From: Mumia sp. ZJ1417
GTDB lineage: Bacteria; Actinomycetota; Actinomycetes; Propionibacteriales; Nocardioidaceae
Assembly (NCBI RefSeq): GCF_014127285.1
Contig: NZ_CP059901.1
Span: forward strand, 682,001 to 746,000
Length of the DNA stretch: 64,000 bases
Direction of reading: 5' to 3'
Made by a program: the position numbers and the translations under genes
The notes under the pieces: generated by a model
The model's database searches: none
What the model saw: only the letters and a program-made list of their open reading frames with translations
What the model was told of the DNA's origin: nothing
Shown here: piece by piece, positions 1 through 7,504 of the stretch
Layout: each line of letters starts with the position of its first letter
How positions within the stretch are numbered: position 1 is the stretch's first letter

Positions 1-506
1 CCGGGCTCGCGACCAGCATCACGATCGGCGCGTCCTTCGGATGCCCGTTCGAGGGCGAGGTCCCCGCTGAGCGCCTCGACGACGTGATCGCCCGTGTCGT
101 CGACGCCGGACCCGACGAGATCGCGCTCGCCGACACGATCGGAGTCGCCGTCCCCGCGGCGGTGTCCGATCGCCTCGCGCTCCTCGGACGCCGGGCACCG
201 GCGAGCACGAGGCGTCGGCTCCACCTTCACGACACCCGCAACACCGGCGTCGCCAACGCGGTCGCGGGCGTCGCTGCGGGAGTCCACGTGCTCGACGCCA
301 GCATCGGCGGCGTCGGAGGCTGCCCGTTCGCGCCGAACGCGACCGGCAACGTCGCGACCGAGGACCTCGTCTACACGTTCGCACGCTCGGGCGTCTCGAC
401 CGGCCTCGACCTCGAGAACCTCATCGACGCGGCCGGCTGGCTGCAGGACGAGATCGGACGGCGCCTGCCGAGTGCGCTCCTGCACGCGGGGCCTTTCCCC
501 GCGTAG
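1..506 (+). CDS. Hydroxymethylglutaryl-CoA lyase, 3' part
   Basis: C-terminal 167 residues of an HMG-CoA lyase, which cleaves HMG-CoA to acetoacetate and acetyl-CoA in leucine and ketone-body catabolism. The frame is open from base 3 to the TAG at 504-506; the start lies outside the window. Visible family motifs are SFGCPFEGEV near the beginning, HDTRNTG in the middle (metal-binding His region) and GGVGGCPFAPNATGNVATEDLVY towards the end split as GGVGGCPFAP then NATGNVATEDLVY, which carries the catalytic-loop Cys. The TIM-barrel aldolase fold is inferred from the family. It converges on ppk2, with a long palindrome between them. The main alternative is a related acyl-CoA lyase. Confidence 0.93.
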   Translation, partial: GLATSITIGASFGCPFEGEVPAERLDDVIARVVDAGPDEIALADTIGVAVPAAVSDRLALLGRRAPASTRRRLHLHDTRNTGVANAVAGVAAGVHVLDASIGGVGGCPFAPNATGNVATEDLVYTFARSGVSTGLDLENLIDAAGWLQDEIGRRLPSALLHAGPFPA

Positions 507-539
507 CCGCGCGCGCCGTCGACGACAGGGGCTCGTCCA

Positions 540-579
540 AAAGTGGCGTACGCCGTACTAGTACGGCGTACGCCACTTT
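540..579. terminator. 40-bp perfect palindrome between convergent genes
   Basis: The 18-base arm AAGTGGCGTACGCCGTAC is followed by TA and its exact reverse complement, and one A/T pair extends it outward (centre 559.5). Because it is a perfect palindrome, both convergent transcripts (HMG-CoA lyase and ppk2) would form the same stem, flanked by A runs upstream and T/G downstream. A bidirectional intrinsic terminator is the simplest reading; a protein-binding or mobile palindrome is possible. Confidence 0.7.
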
Positions 580-621
580 GGGAGGACCCCTCTTCGCGCC
601 TGCGAGGGCGAGCCGCGCTCG

Positions 622-1515
622 TCAGTCACCGACCGAGTCGCGGCCGCGGCGGACGAGCTCGGGGTCGGCGTACCCGACGATCTCGGGATCTTTGCCCTCG
701 TAGTCGTACTGGCTGAGGAAGAACCGCATCGCGTTGAGGCGTGCCCGCTTCTTGTCGTTGCTCTTGATCGCCGTCCACGGTGAGATGTCGGTGTCCGTGT
801 GGAGCATCATCGCCTCCTTCGCGTCGGTGTAGGCGTCCCACCGGTCGAGGGACTCGATGTCCATCGGCGACAGCTTCCACCGTCGTACCGGGTCGATCTG
901 GCGCACGGCGAACCGTGTGCGCTGCTCGAGCTGGGTCACCGAGAACCACAGCTTCGTGAGGTTCAGCCCGCTGTCGATGAGCATGTCCTCGAACAGCGGC
1001 GCCTGGTGCATGAACCGCTCGTACTCGACGTCGGTGCAGAAGCCCATCACGCGCTCGACGCCGGCGCGGTTGTACCAGGACCGGTCGAACAGCACGATCT
1101 CCCCGTACGTCGGCAGCCGCCGGACGTAGCGCTGGAAGTACCACTCACCGCGCTCGGTCTCGGTCGGCTTCGTCAGCGCGACGACGCGGGCCGAGCGCGG
1201 GTTGAGGTGCTCGGTGAACCGTTTGATCGTCCCGCCCTTGCCGGCGGCGTCGCGTCCCTCGAAGAGGATGACGTACTTGGTGTCGGTGTCCTGCGCCCAG
1301 TACTGGAACTTCAGCAGCTCCACCTGGAGGCGGTACTTCTCGCGCTCGTAGCGGTCGCGGTCCATCCGTGTGTCGTACGGGTAGTCGTCGCGCCACGTCT
1401 CGATCGGGTTGCCCAAGGGGTCGATGAGATCGGGGTCGGAGCCGTGCTCGTCGTGCCGGACGGTGTAGCCCTCGTGGATCAGCTGTTCGAGGTACTCCCG
1501 GAAGTTCTGGGTCAC
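622..1515 (-). CDS. ppk2: Polyphosphate kinase 2
   Basis: A 297-residue PPK2-family kinase that moves phosphate between polyphosphate and nucleotides in the cytosol. The Walker A loop GRDAAGKGG lies at about residues 87-95 and the Walker B segment VLFDRSWYNR at 141-150; the following lid region also fits the family, and the length matches a one-domain PPK2. The start is the GTG at 1515-1513, preceded by AAAGGAGC. The frame stays open far upstream, but that part is antisense-type, arginine-rich translation without a ribosome site. The GTG overlaps the stop of the upstream gene (GTGA), so the two are probably translated together. Whether it prefers ADP, GDP or AMP cannot be read from the sequence. 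Confidence 0.95.
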   Translation of the reverse strand: MTQNFREYLEQLIHEGYTVRHDEHGSDPDLIDPLGNPIETWRDDYPYDTRMDRDRYEREKYRLQVELLKFQYWAQDTDTKYVILFEGRDAAGKGGTIKRFTEHLNPRSARVVALTKPTETERGEWYFQRYVRRLPTYGEIVLFDRSWYNRAGVERVMGFCTDVEYERFMHQAPLFEDMLIDSGLNLTKLWFSVTQLEQRTRFAVRQIDPVRRWKLSPMDIESLDRWDAYTDAKEAMMLHTDTDISPWTAIKSNDKKRARLNAMRFFLSQYDYEGKDPEIVGYADPELVRRGRDSVGD

Positions 1516-1997
1516 CGGTGCTCCTTTTTCGTTGCCGCACGGGAGCGCTCGCGCTGCTCGCGGACGAGGTCGACGACCTGGTCGCGGCGCTGTGCCACTT
1601 CCGGGTACCGTCTCCCGCGCAGCTTCTCCGGCTGTGCGACGAGCGGCCACAGCAGGCTGGTGCGGAACACGTCGGGACTGTCGATCACGGCGGCGGCGGT
1701 GCGCTGGTACGACATGAAGTACGAGTTGCCGACCTCGCCGCCGAAGCTCCAGTTGCCGAGCATCTCGAAGAACGTCGTGTGACGGTCGTCCCCGACCTCC
1801 TCGAGGTCCTGGCTGCGCAGGCACGGCTGGGAGTCGGCGAGCCGTGGTCCGTCGGGGTGGTCGGCGCCCTCGAGATAGCGCAGCAGCGGCTGCATCCCGC
1901 TGCCGGTGAACAGGATCGCGTGGCCGCGCTCGCGCTGGAGCTCCAAGAACGCCGCGCGCGCCTGGTCGGTGTCCAACGGGCTCGCTCGCTCGGCCAT
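1512..1997 (-). CDS. Stand-alone N-terminal fragment of alanyl-tRNA synthetase type
   Basis: A 161-residue protein whose first ~85 residues follow the start of the AlaS catalytic domain: FTGSGMQPLLRYLEG matches class II motif 1, and SQPCLRSQDLEEVG with RHTTFFEMLGNWSFG matches the motif 2 region, including its Arg. Motif 3, the tRNA-binding, editing and C-Ala parts of the ~880-residue enzyme are absent. The C-terminal ~75 residues are basic and not recognised. GGAGAGGAG precedes the ATG, and the stop overlaps the ppk2 start, so it looks expressed. Aminoacylation is unlikely; adenylate or nucleotide binding in partnership with PPK2 is a guess. A decayed gene is the alternative. Confidence 0.7.
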   Translation of the reverse strand: MAERASPLDTDQARAAFLELQRERGHAILFTGSGMQPLLRYLEGADHPDGPRLADSQPCLRSQDLEEVGDDRHTTFFEMLGNWSFGGEVGNSYFMSYQRTAAAVIDSPDVFRTSLLWPLVAQPEKLRGRRYPEVAQRRDQVVDLVREQRERSRAATKKEHR

Positions 1998-2082
1998 CTG
2001 CGCTCCTCTCCGCCGTCCCAGCATCCGTCTCCCTCGGAGTCGGCGCACCTCCGCGGCTCGGCGTCGCTCGCAGGGGCGACGG

Positions 2083-2415
2083 GTGCAGCTCCGCCACCGT
2101 ATCGCCCTCGACCTGTTCGTCCGCGCCGCTCGTGACGCGGGGACGACGCCGTGCCTGTTCAGCGTGACCGAGGAGGAAGGCCGGCAGATCGGCTGGACGC
2201 TCGACCTCATGCGCCGCCTGCCTGACGGGTTCCGCTACACGATGGAGTTCCTGATCGCCTCGGGGTGCGTCGCGTTCAAGGAGCAGGGCTACGCGATGGT
2301 GTCGCTGTCGGGGGTCGACCGGGTCAAGCGGCTCTACATGGTCTTCCCGGAGCTCGGCTCGGCGTACCTCGACGGCCTCGGTCCGGCGAAGCTCCTGGCG
2401 CAGGCGAAGACGTAG
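2083..2415 (+). pseudogene. Remnant of a DUF2156 / phosphatidylglycerol lysyltransferase-type protein
   Basis: About 110 residues in an open frame that resemble the C-terminal part of DUF2156 (LPG synthase C domain) proteins: WTLDLMRR, then MEFLIASGCVAFKEQGY and MVSLSG, as in the acyltransferase core of MprF/LysX-like enzymes. Those proteins are several hundred residues long, so most of the domain and all of the membrane part are missing. A GTG at 2083 with CAGGGGCGA in front could start a small protein, but upstream lies only the divergent promoter region of the AlaS-like gene. Its stop is 3 bp from the end of the convergent KAS III gene. A truncated relic is the best reading; a short functional protein is not excluded. 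Confidence 0.45.
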
Positions 2416-2418
2416 CCG

Positions 2419-3423
2419 TCAGGTCACGCGCAGCAGCAGCGCCGTGACGTGGAAGCCCGTGCCGACCGCGGCGATGACCACGTACGGGGTCTCGACCTGG
2501 CCGGCGTGCAGGGCGAGGTTGACCGGGTACGTCGAGTGGGTCAGGTTGCCGAACGTCTCCAGCGTCTCCAGGTATGCGGCGGGCCGCAGCCGTCCCGCCC
2601 AGTGGTCGAGCAGCGCACGCGAGCCCTGGTGCGTGATCAGCGAGACGTCGGCACCGCTGAGGCCGTGACGGGCGAGCAGCTCGCCGACCAGATCGGGGAG
2701 GCCGTCGCGCATGATCGTCTGGTAGACCTCGACGCCGGCGTCGGACTCGAGGAGGTACGTCGGGGCCGGGTTGCCGTCCTTGCCGACCGGGATCCCTGCC
2801 CAGTCGACCGCGTGACGGGGACGTACGGCCATGGTCATCGACGTGTACGCCCAGCCGAAGGTCCGTGTGTGGTGGTCGACCAGGCGCAGCGACCCGCCAG
2901 CGGAGAGCACCGCCGCCCCTGCGCCGTCACCGATCGCCTGCGCGTGCCCGCGCCGGTAGTCGACGTGGCGGGTCCAGTTGGATCCGGTGACGACGAGCGC
3001 ACGCGCGCAGCCACCGGCGACGATCGCCTCGTGGCCGTGCACGAGCCCGAGGAGGAAGTTGCTGAAGTCGCTGTTGAGCGGCACGACCAGGCTGTCCTGG
3101 CGCATGCCGAGGCGGGCGTGCACCTCGTACAGGGAGTTGGGCGTGAAGTACGTCGGGACCGACGCGTACCCGTAGATCCGGTCGATGTCGGTCGCGTCGA
3201 TCCCCGCCTCGTCGAGCGCCTGCTGGCAGGCGTCAACCATGAAGCTCTCGATCTCCTCGTCCGCTCCGAGGACCCGGCGCTGACCTGCGCCGGTGAACAG
3301 GTCGGCCTCCGCCACGCCTGCTGGTCCTGGCATGCGGTCGAGCGTCGCGTAGACGGGGTCGGTGTCGTCGCGCACCCGCTTCGGAACCGCGTAGCCAGTG
3401 CCGGTGATCCCCGGATCGGTCAT
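2419..3423 (-). CDS. KAS III-like condensing enzyme lacking the usual catalytic Cys
   Basis: A 334-residue thiolase-fold protein of the 3-oxoacyl-ACP synthase III family. It keeps the His of the family (THQGS, His265), the Asn (FGNLTH, Asn293) and GDGAGAAVL at 165-173. Where FabH has the nucleophile in AACAGF, this protein reads NSDFSNF (about 117-123), so the Cys is replaced by Phe or a neighbouring Ser/Asp. It therefore probably does not condense in the normal way; O-acyl transfer as in CerJ-type relatives is an idea from family knowledge. The ATG at 3423 follows GGGGGAC. No acyl-carrier or biosynthetic partner adjoins it; the next gene is a glycerophosphotransferase. Confidence 0.85.
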   Translation of the reverse strand: MTDPGITGTGYAVPKRVRDDTDPVYATLDRMPGPAGVAEADLFTGAGQRRVLGADEEIESFMVDACQQALDEAGIDATDIDRIYGYASVPTYFTPNSLYEVHARLGMRQDSLVVPLNSDFSNFLLGLVHGHEAIVAGGCARALVVTGSNWTRHVDYRRGHAQAIGDGAGAAVLSAGGSLRLVDHHTRTFGWAYTSMTMAVRPRHAVDWAGIPVGKDGNPAPTYLLESDAGVEVYQTIMRDGLPDLVGELLARHGLSGADVSLITHQGSRALLDHWAGRLRPAAYLETLETFGNLTHSTYPVNLALHAGQVETPYVVIAAVGTGFHVTALLLRVT

Positions 3424-3568
3424 GAGTCGTCCCCCTGTGGTCACCCCCCCACGCCGTCCGCAGGGGTCGTGTGGAGTCACAGTGTGGTGGCCGCCGAGGG
3501 TCACCGAGGGGGCACCAGCCTCGCGTCGAGCGTGTGATGTCCGTCTCGTACGTGCGTGGGCGGTGGAC

Positions 3569-4504
3569 TCAGCCGTTGCGCTCGCGGTCGAGCTGCAGGA
3601 GGAGGTCGGCGATCCGCTTGCCGCTCGTGCCTCGGTAGCGAGGGTCGAGGTAGTCGTCGAGGAAGGTCCTGAGGCGCTCGTCGGGCTCGCGGCGCTCTTG
3701 GATCATGTCGACCAGCTCGTCGAAGCTGTCGGCATGGAGGCCCAGGCGCTGGGTGTAGATCTTGCTCTCCGCGGCCCGCCGGTGCGCGCGGGTGAGTGCC
3801 TCGCCGTTGATCCAGTGCGGGAAGATCACCTGCTTGCCGAGGGCCCACGCCTCGTACACCATCGTCCCGAAGTCGGAGACGACGACGTCGGCGTCGACGA
3901 GCAGGTCCGTCGTGGGGCGCTTGCTGTTGCCCTTGCCGCGGTTGCGAGGGTGCTCGGAGACCTCGACGTCGAAGTGCTTGCGCAGCGGCTCGAGGTACTC
4001 CTCGAACGCCGGATAGCTCGACAGCGTGACCTGCTCGTCGCCCTTTTTCACGAAGTCGTGCGTGGGGGCCCATAGCACCCGAAGGCGCTTGCGGCGGTTG
4101 CGACGCAGTCGCGTCCGCAGCTGCGCCTGGCGGGCGAGCAGCAGGTCGAGGCGCGGCCAGCCCACCGAGTGGATGTGATCGCCGTCGATCTCGAGGACCT
4201 TCGACTTGGTGACTCGGCGCTGGAGCATGGGGCCGGGGACGAGTACGTCCGTGCGGTGGCCGCGAGTCAGGGCGCGCTCGCCGTCGTCGGACTTGCGCCA
4301 GAGGTAGTTCTTGTCCGCGACACCGTGCGACATGACCACGTCGGAGTCGAGGTTGATGAACAGCGAGAAGTTCAGCGCACCCGGGAGGTACTCCCGAGGA
4401 GAAGACGTCCACGACCGGCGCGGGAGATGACGGGAGATCGTCCCCCAGATCTGCTCCTGGACCCCGTGATAGACGGTGCCGCTCGTGTCGATCAGGTTGA
4501 TCAC
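3569..4504 (-). CDS. CDP-glycerol glycerophosphotransferase family protein (TagF-like)
   Basis: A 311-residue protein resembling the C-terminal catalytic domain of TagF/TarF polymerases, which extend teichoic acid with glycerol phosphate from CDP-glycerol. Typical parts are VMSHGVADKNY, LVPGP, WAPTHDF, ADVVVSDFGTMVYEAWALGKQVIFP near residues 205-230, and a basic C-terminus. It is shorter than many family members because there is no N-terminal membrane-anchoring or glycosyltransferase domain. The chosen start is GTG at 4504 with GGAAAGG seven bases before. No other teichoic-acid genes are nearby, so it could serve a cell-wall or capsular glycerophosphate decoration. Acceptor unknown. Confidence 0.85.
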   Translation of the reverse strand: MINLIDTSGTVYHGVQEQIWGTISRHLPRRSWTSSPREYLPGALNFSLFINLDSDVVMSHGVADKNYLWRKSDDGERALTRGHRTDVLVPGPMLQRRVTKSKVLEIDGDHIHSVGWPRLDLLLARQAQLRTRLRRNRRKRLRVLWAPTHDFVKKGDEQVTLSSYPAFEEYLEPLRKHFDVEVSEHPRNRGKGNSKRPTTDLLVDADVVVSDFGTMVYEAWALGKQVIFPHWINGEALTRAHRRAAESKIYTQRLGLHADSFDELVDMIQERREPDERLRTFLDDYLDPRYRGTSGKRIADLLLQLDRERNG

Positions 4505-4640
4505 GGACAGGCCTTTCCACTGGACACCCGCGTCAGTATGAGGGATCGCAACCGGAAGCCGTGCGAGAACCCGCCATGTCACCCCCAGGCGCGTTGTTTC
4601 GGTCACAGCGCGTGGAACGTACGCCCTGGCAGTCGAGGTA

Positions 4641-4654
4641 AGCAAGCGCTTAGT
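4641..4654. promoter_or_regulatory. Putative TetR-type operator before the acyl-CoA dehydrogenase
   Basis: AGCAAGCGCTTAGT, centred on the 8-bp palindrome AAGCGCTT, ends nine bases before the ATG at 4664. It is close to a full palindrome AGCAAGCGCTTGCT, a form seen at TetR-family fatty-acid regulators. The link to such a regulator is inference; none is encoded in the window. Confidence 0.4.
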
Positions 4655-4663
4655 ATTCCCCTC

Positions 4664-6466
4664 ATGGACTCCTCTCGCCTCGTCTCGCGCCGCGACCTCG
4701 ACTTCCTGCTCTTCGAGTGGCTGGACGTCGAGGCATTGACGAGTCGGGAGCGCTATGACGACCACGACCGCACGACGTTCGACGGTGTGCTCGATGTGTC
4801 CGAGCGCCTCGCGGCCGAGAAGTTCGCGCCGCTGGCCGCAGCCCTCGACGTCGACGAGCCGCGCATCGGCGACGACGGCAAGGTCGTGCTGCTTCCCGAG
4901 GTCGCCGAGGCGCTCGCGGCGTACAACGAGGCAGGCCTGCCGGGCATGTCCTTCCCCTCCGAGCACGGCGGGTTCCCGATGCCGTTCACCGTCCAGCGCG
5001 CGGCGTCGCTCTTCTTCCAGGCCGCGAGCGTCGGCGCGCACGCGTACCCATCGTTGGCCGCCGGCAACGCCCACCTGCTCCTCACCCACGGGACGCCGGA
5101 GCAGATCGCGACCTACGCCGAGCCGGTCGTCGAAGGGCGCTGGTACGGGACGATGTGCCTGTCCGAGCCCGAGGCCGGATCGTCGCTCGCCGACCTCACG
5201 ACCCGTGCCGTACGCCAGGACGACGGGTCGTACCGTGTGTCCGGCACCAAGATGTGGATCTCCGCGGGCGACCACGAGCTCGGCGAGAACATCGTGCACC
5301 TCGTCCTCGCCAAGACCCCGGACGCGCCGCCTGGGACCAAGGGCCTGTCCCTCTTCATCGTGCCCAAGCTCCTCCCCGACTCCGACGGCGCGCCGGGGGA
5401 GCGCAACGACGTCGCGCTCGTCGGCCTCAACCACAAGATGGGCTTCCGCGGCACGACGAACACGCTGCTCAACTTCGGCGAGGGATTCGCGACGCCGGGC
5501 GGCGAGCGAGGAGCGGTCGGGTTCCTCGTGGGCGAGGAGGGGCGTGGCCTCGCGGCCATGTTCACGATGATGAACGAGGCACGCATCGGCGTCGGCGCAG
5601 GCGCGGTGGCGCTGGGCTACACCGGCTATCTGCACGCGCTCGACTACGCCAAGACCCGCACCCAGGGGCGTCCGCTCGATGCGAAGGACCCGTCGACGCC
5701 GCCGGTCCCGATCATCGAGCACCCCGATGTGCGGCGCATGCTGCTCGCGCAGAAGTCGTACGTCGAGGGCGGGCTCGCGCTCATCCTCTACTGCGCGCGC
5801 CTCGTCGACGACCAGGCGACCGCGCCCGAGCCCGACGACCGCGAGCGCGCGGCGCGACTGCTCGACGTGCTCACCCCGATCGCGAAGGCATGGCCGTCAC
5901 AGTGGTGCCTCGCGGCCAACGACCTGGCGATCCAGGTGCACGGCGGGTACGGCTACACGCGCGACTACCCAGTCGAGCGGCTCTACCGTGACAACCGGCT
6001 CAACCCGATCCACGAGGGGACGCAGGGGATCCAGGGGCTCGACCTGCTCGGCCGCAAGATGGTCGCGGGAGGCGGCGCCGGGCTCGTGCTGCTCGCCGAG
6101 ACGATCACCGAGACCGTCGTCCGTGCGCGCAAGGGCGGGGGCGAGGCGGCCACGTACGCCGCCGCGCTCGAGGCCGCGCTCGCCCGCCTCATCGAGGTCA
6201 CGGGCCTCGCGTGGTCAGACGGCGATCCCGCCGTCGCGCTGGCCAACGCCACCGCGTACCTCGAGGCGGCGGGCCACGTCGTCGTCGCGTGGCTCTGGCT
6301 CGAGCAGCTCCTCGTGGCGGCGGGGCGCGACGGTGCCCCGTACGACGGCAAGCGGCTGGCCGCGCGTTACTTCTTCACGTACGAGCTGCCGACGATCGCG
6401 CCGAAGCTCGACCTCGTCGCCGCACGCGACCGGACCACCCTCGACCTGGACGTCACGGCGCTCTGA
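4664..6466 (+). CDS. Acyl-CoA dehydrogenase (long FadE type)
   Basis: A 600-residue FAD-dependent acyl-CoA dehydrogenase, the first oxidation step of beta-oxidation. MCLSEPEAGSSLADL and VSGTKMWISAGDH are flavin/substrate-binding parts; VHGGYGYTRDYPVERLYRD and IHEGTQGIQGLDLLGRK hold the C-terminal helices, with the catalytic Glu expected in HEGT. A further ~150-residue C-terminal extension is typical of the large FadE5-like class and explains the length over the 380 of small family members. The ATG at 4664 is chosen because the upstream open frame is antisense to the glycerophosphotransferase gene. A palindromic operator candidate overlaps its promoter. Chain-length preference unknown. Confidence 0.95.
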   Translation: MDSSRLVSRRDLDFLLFEWLDVEALTSRERYDDHDRTTFDGVLDVSERLAAEKFAPLAAALDVDEPRIGDDGKVVLLPEVAEALAAYNEAGLPGMSFPSEHGGFPMPFTVQRAASLFFQAASVGAHAYPSLAAGNAHLLLTHGTPEQIATYAEPVVEGRWYGTMCLSEPEAGSSLADLTTRAVRQDDGSYRVSGTKMWISAGDHELGENIVHLVLAKTPDAPPGTKGLSLFIVPKLLPDSDGAPGERNDVALVGLNHKMGFRGTTNTLLNFGEGFATPGGERGAVGFLVGEEGRGLAAMFTMMNEARIGVGAGAVALGYTGYLHALDYAKTRTQGRPLDAKDPSTPPVPIIEHPDVRRMLLAQKSYVEGGLALILYCARLVDDQATAPEPDDRERAARLLDVLTPIAKAWPSQWCLAANDLAIQVHGGYGYTRDYPVERLYRDNRLNPIHEGTQGIQGLDLLGRKMVAGGGAGLVLLAETITETVVRARKGGGEAATYAAALEAALARLIEVTGLAWSDGDPAVALANATAYLEAAGHVVVAWLWLEQLLVAAGRDGAPYDGKRLAARYFFTYELPTIAPKLDLVAARDRTTLDLDVTAL

Positions 6467-6483
6467 CCCGATAGCGTCGTCGG

Positions 6484-7485
6484 GTGCGTGTCGACGAGCT
6501 CCCCCTCACCCTCGGTCCGTACCCGCGCGGCGCCGCCAACGCGATCACCGACGTCCCCGGCGTCCGGGTCGGGCACGCGACGATCGCAGAGGGCGACCTC
6601 CGTACGGGGGTCACCGCCGTCGTCCCCGACACCCTGGGCCCCCGTCGGCGCGCGCTGCCGGCGGGCCTGTTCGTGGGCAACGGCTACGGCAAGCTCATCG
6701 GCGCGACACAGGTCGTCGAGCTCGGCGCGATCGAGACGCCGGTCCTGCTGACCAGCACACTGTCGGCGTTCCGGGTCGCGGACGCGCTCGTCGGGCACGT
6801 CCTGTCGTGGAGCGGGTACGAGGACGTCACGACGCTCAACCCGATCGTCGGCGAGACGAACGACGGGTTCCTCTCGAACATCCGTGCCCGCAGCGTCACG
6901 GCCGACCACGTCGTGCACGCGCTCGCGTCGGCACACAGCGGCGCGGTGGAGGAAGGGTGCGTCGGCGCGGGGACGGGGACGACCGCGCTCGGCTACAAGG
7001 GCGGCATCGGCACATCGTCGCGCCTCGTCGATGTCGGAGCGCACGCCGTGACCGTCGGGGTGCTCGTCCAGTCGAACTTCGGAGGCGTCCTCACCGTCGA
7101 CGGCGTGCCGATGCCCGCCGAGGAGCTGCTCGGCCACGCAGGCGTCGAGTCGCCGGGCAACTCGTGCATGATCGTCGTCGCTACCGACGCTCCGGCCGAC
7201 GCGCGTCAGCTCGACCGGGTCTCGCGCCGCGCCGTCTTCGCGATGGGCCGGGTCGGGGCGAGCTTCTCGCACGGCAGCGGCGACTACGCCCTGGCGTTCA
7301 CGGTGGCCGAGGAGCGGCCGGCGGAGGACGCCCAGCTCGATCCGCTGTTCGGCGCGACCATGGACGCGGTCGAGGAGGCCCTGCTCAACTCGGTGCTGGC
7401 GGCCACGACGACGCGTGGGTTTGGCGGTCAGGTGGCGCACGCCGTGCCGGTCGACGGAGTGCGCTCCCGCCTCGGCCCACGATGA
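6484..7485 (+). CDS. P1-family N-terminal-nucleophile peptidase (DmpA/BapA type)
   Basis: A 333-residue P1-family aminopeptidase/D-esterase. These proteins cut their own chain to expose a Ser nucleophile and then hydrolyse N-terminal or beta-amino-acid bonds. The expected site is in SPGNSCMIVVATDAP, giving Ser227 as the new N-terminus; ITDVPGVRVGH near residue 21 and VGAGTGTTALGYKGGIG near 160 are family signatures. It begins with GTG 17 bases after the acyl-CoA dehydrogenase and likely shares its transcript. There is no signal peptide, so the enzyme is cytosolic. Substrate cannot be stated. Confidence 0.93.
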   Translation: MRVDELPLTLGPYPRGAANAITDVPGVRVGHATIAEGDLRTGVTAVVPDTLGPRRRALPAGLFVGNGYGKLIGATQVVELGAIETPVLLTSTLSAFRVADALVGHVLSWSGYEDVTTLNPIVGETNDGFLSNIRARSVTADHVVHALASAHSGAVEEGCVGAGTGTTALGYKGGIGTSSRLVDVGAHAVTVGVLVQSNFGGVLTVDGVPMPAEELLGHAGVESPGNSCMIVVATDAPADARQLDRVSRRAVFAMGRVGASFSHGSGDYALAFTVAEERPAEDAQLDPLFGATMDAVEEALLNSVLAATTTRGFGGQVAHAVPVDGVRSRLGPR

Positions 7486-7504
7486 CGCACTCGGAGCGCC
7501 GCCG

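Noticed and set aside
799-1782. Long open frame on the plus strand opposite ppk2
   Set aside because: Valine/arginine-rich mirror translation of a GC-rich gene, with no ribosome site or domain.
1516-2097. In-frame upstream extension of ppk2 giving a ~490-residue protein
   Set aside because: The extra part is arginine- and proline-rich antisense-type translation across the AlaS-like gene; the GTG at 1515 has a strong ribosome site.
4505-5722. N-terminal extension of the glycerophosphotransferase into the dehydrogenase region
   Set aside because: It is antisense to the acyl-CoA dehydrogenase, and GTG 4504 has a clear ribosome site.
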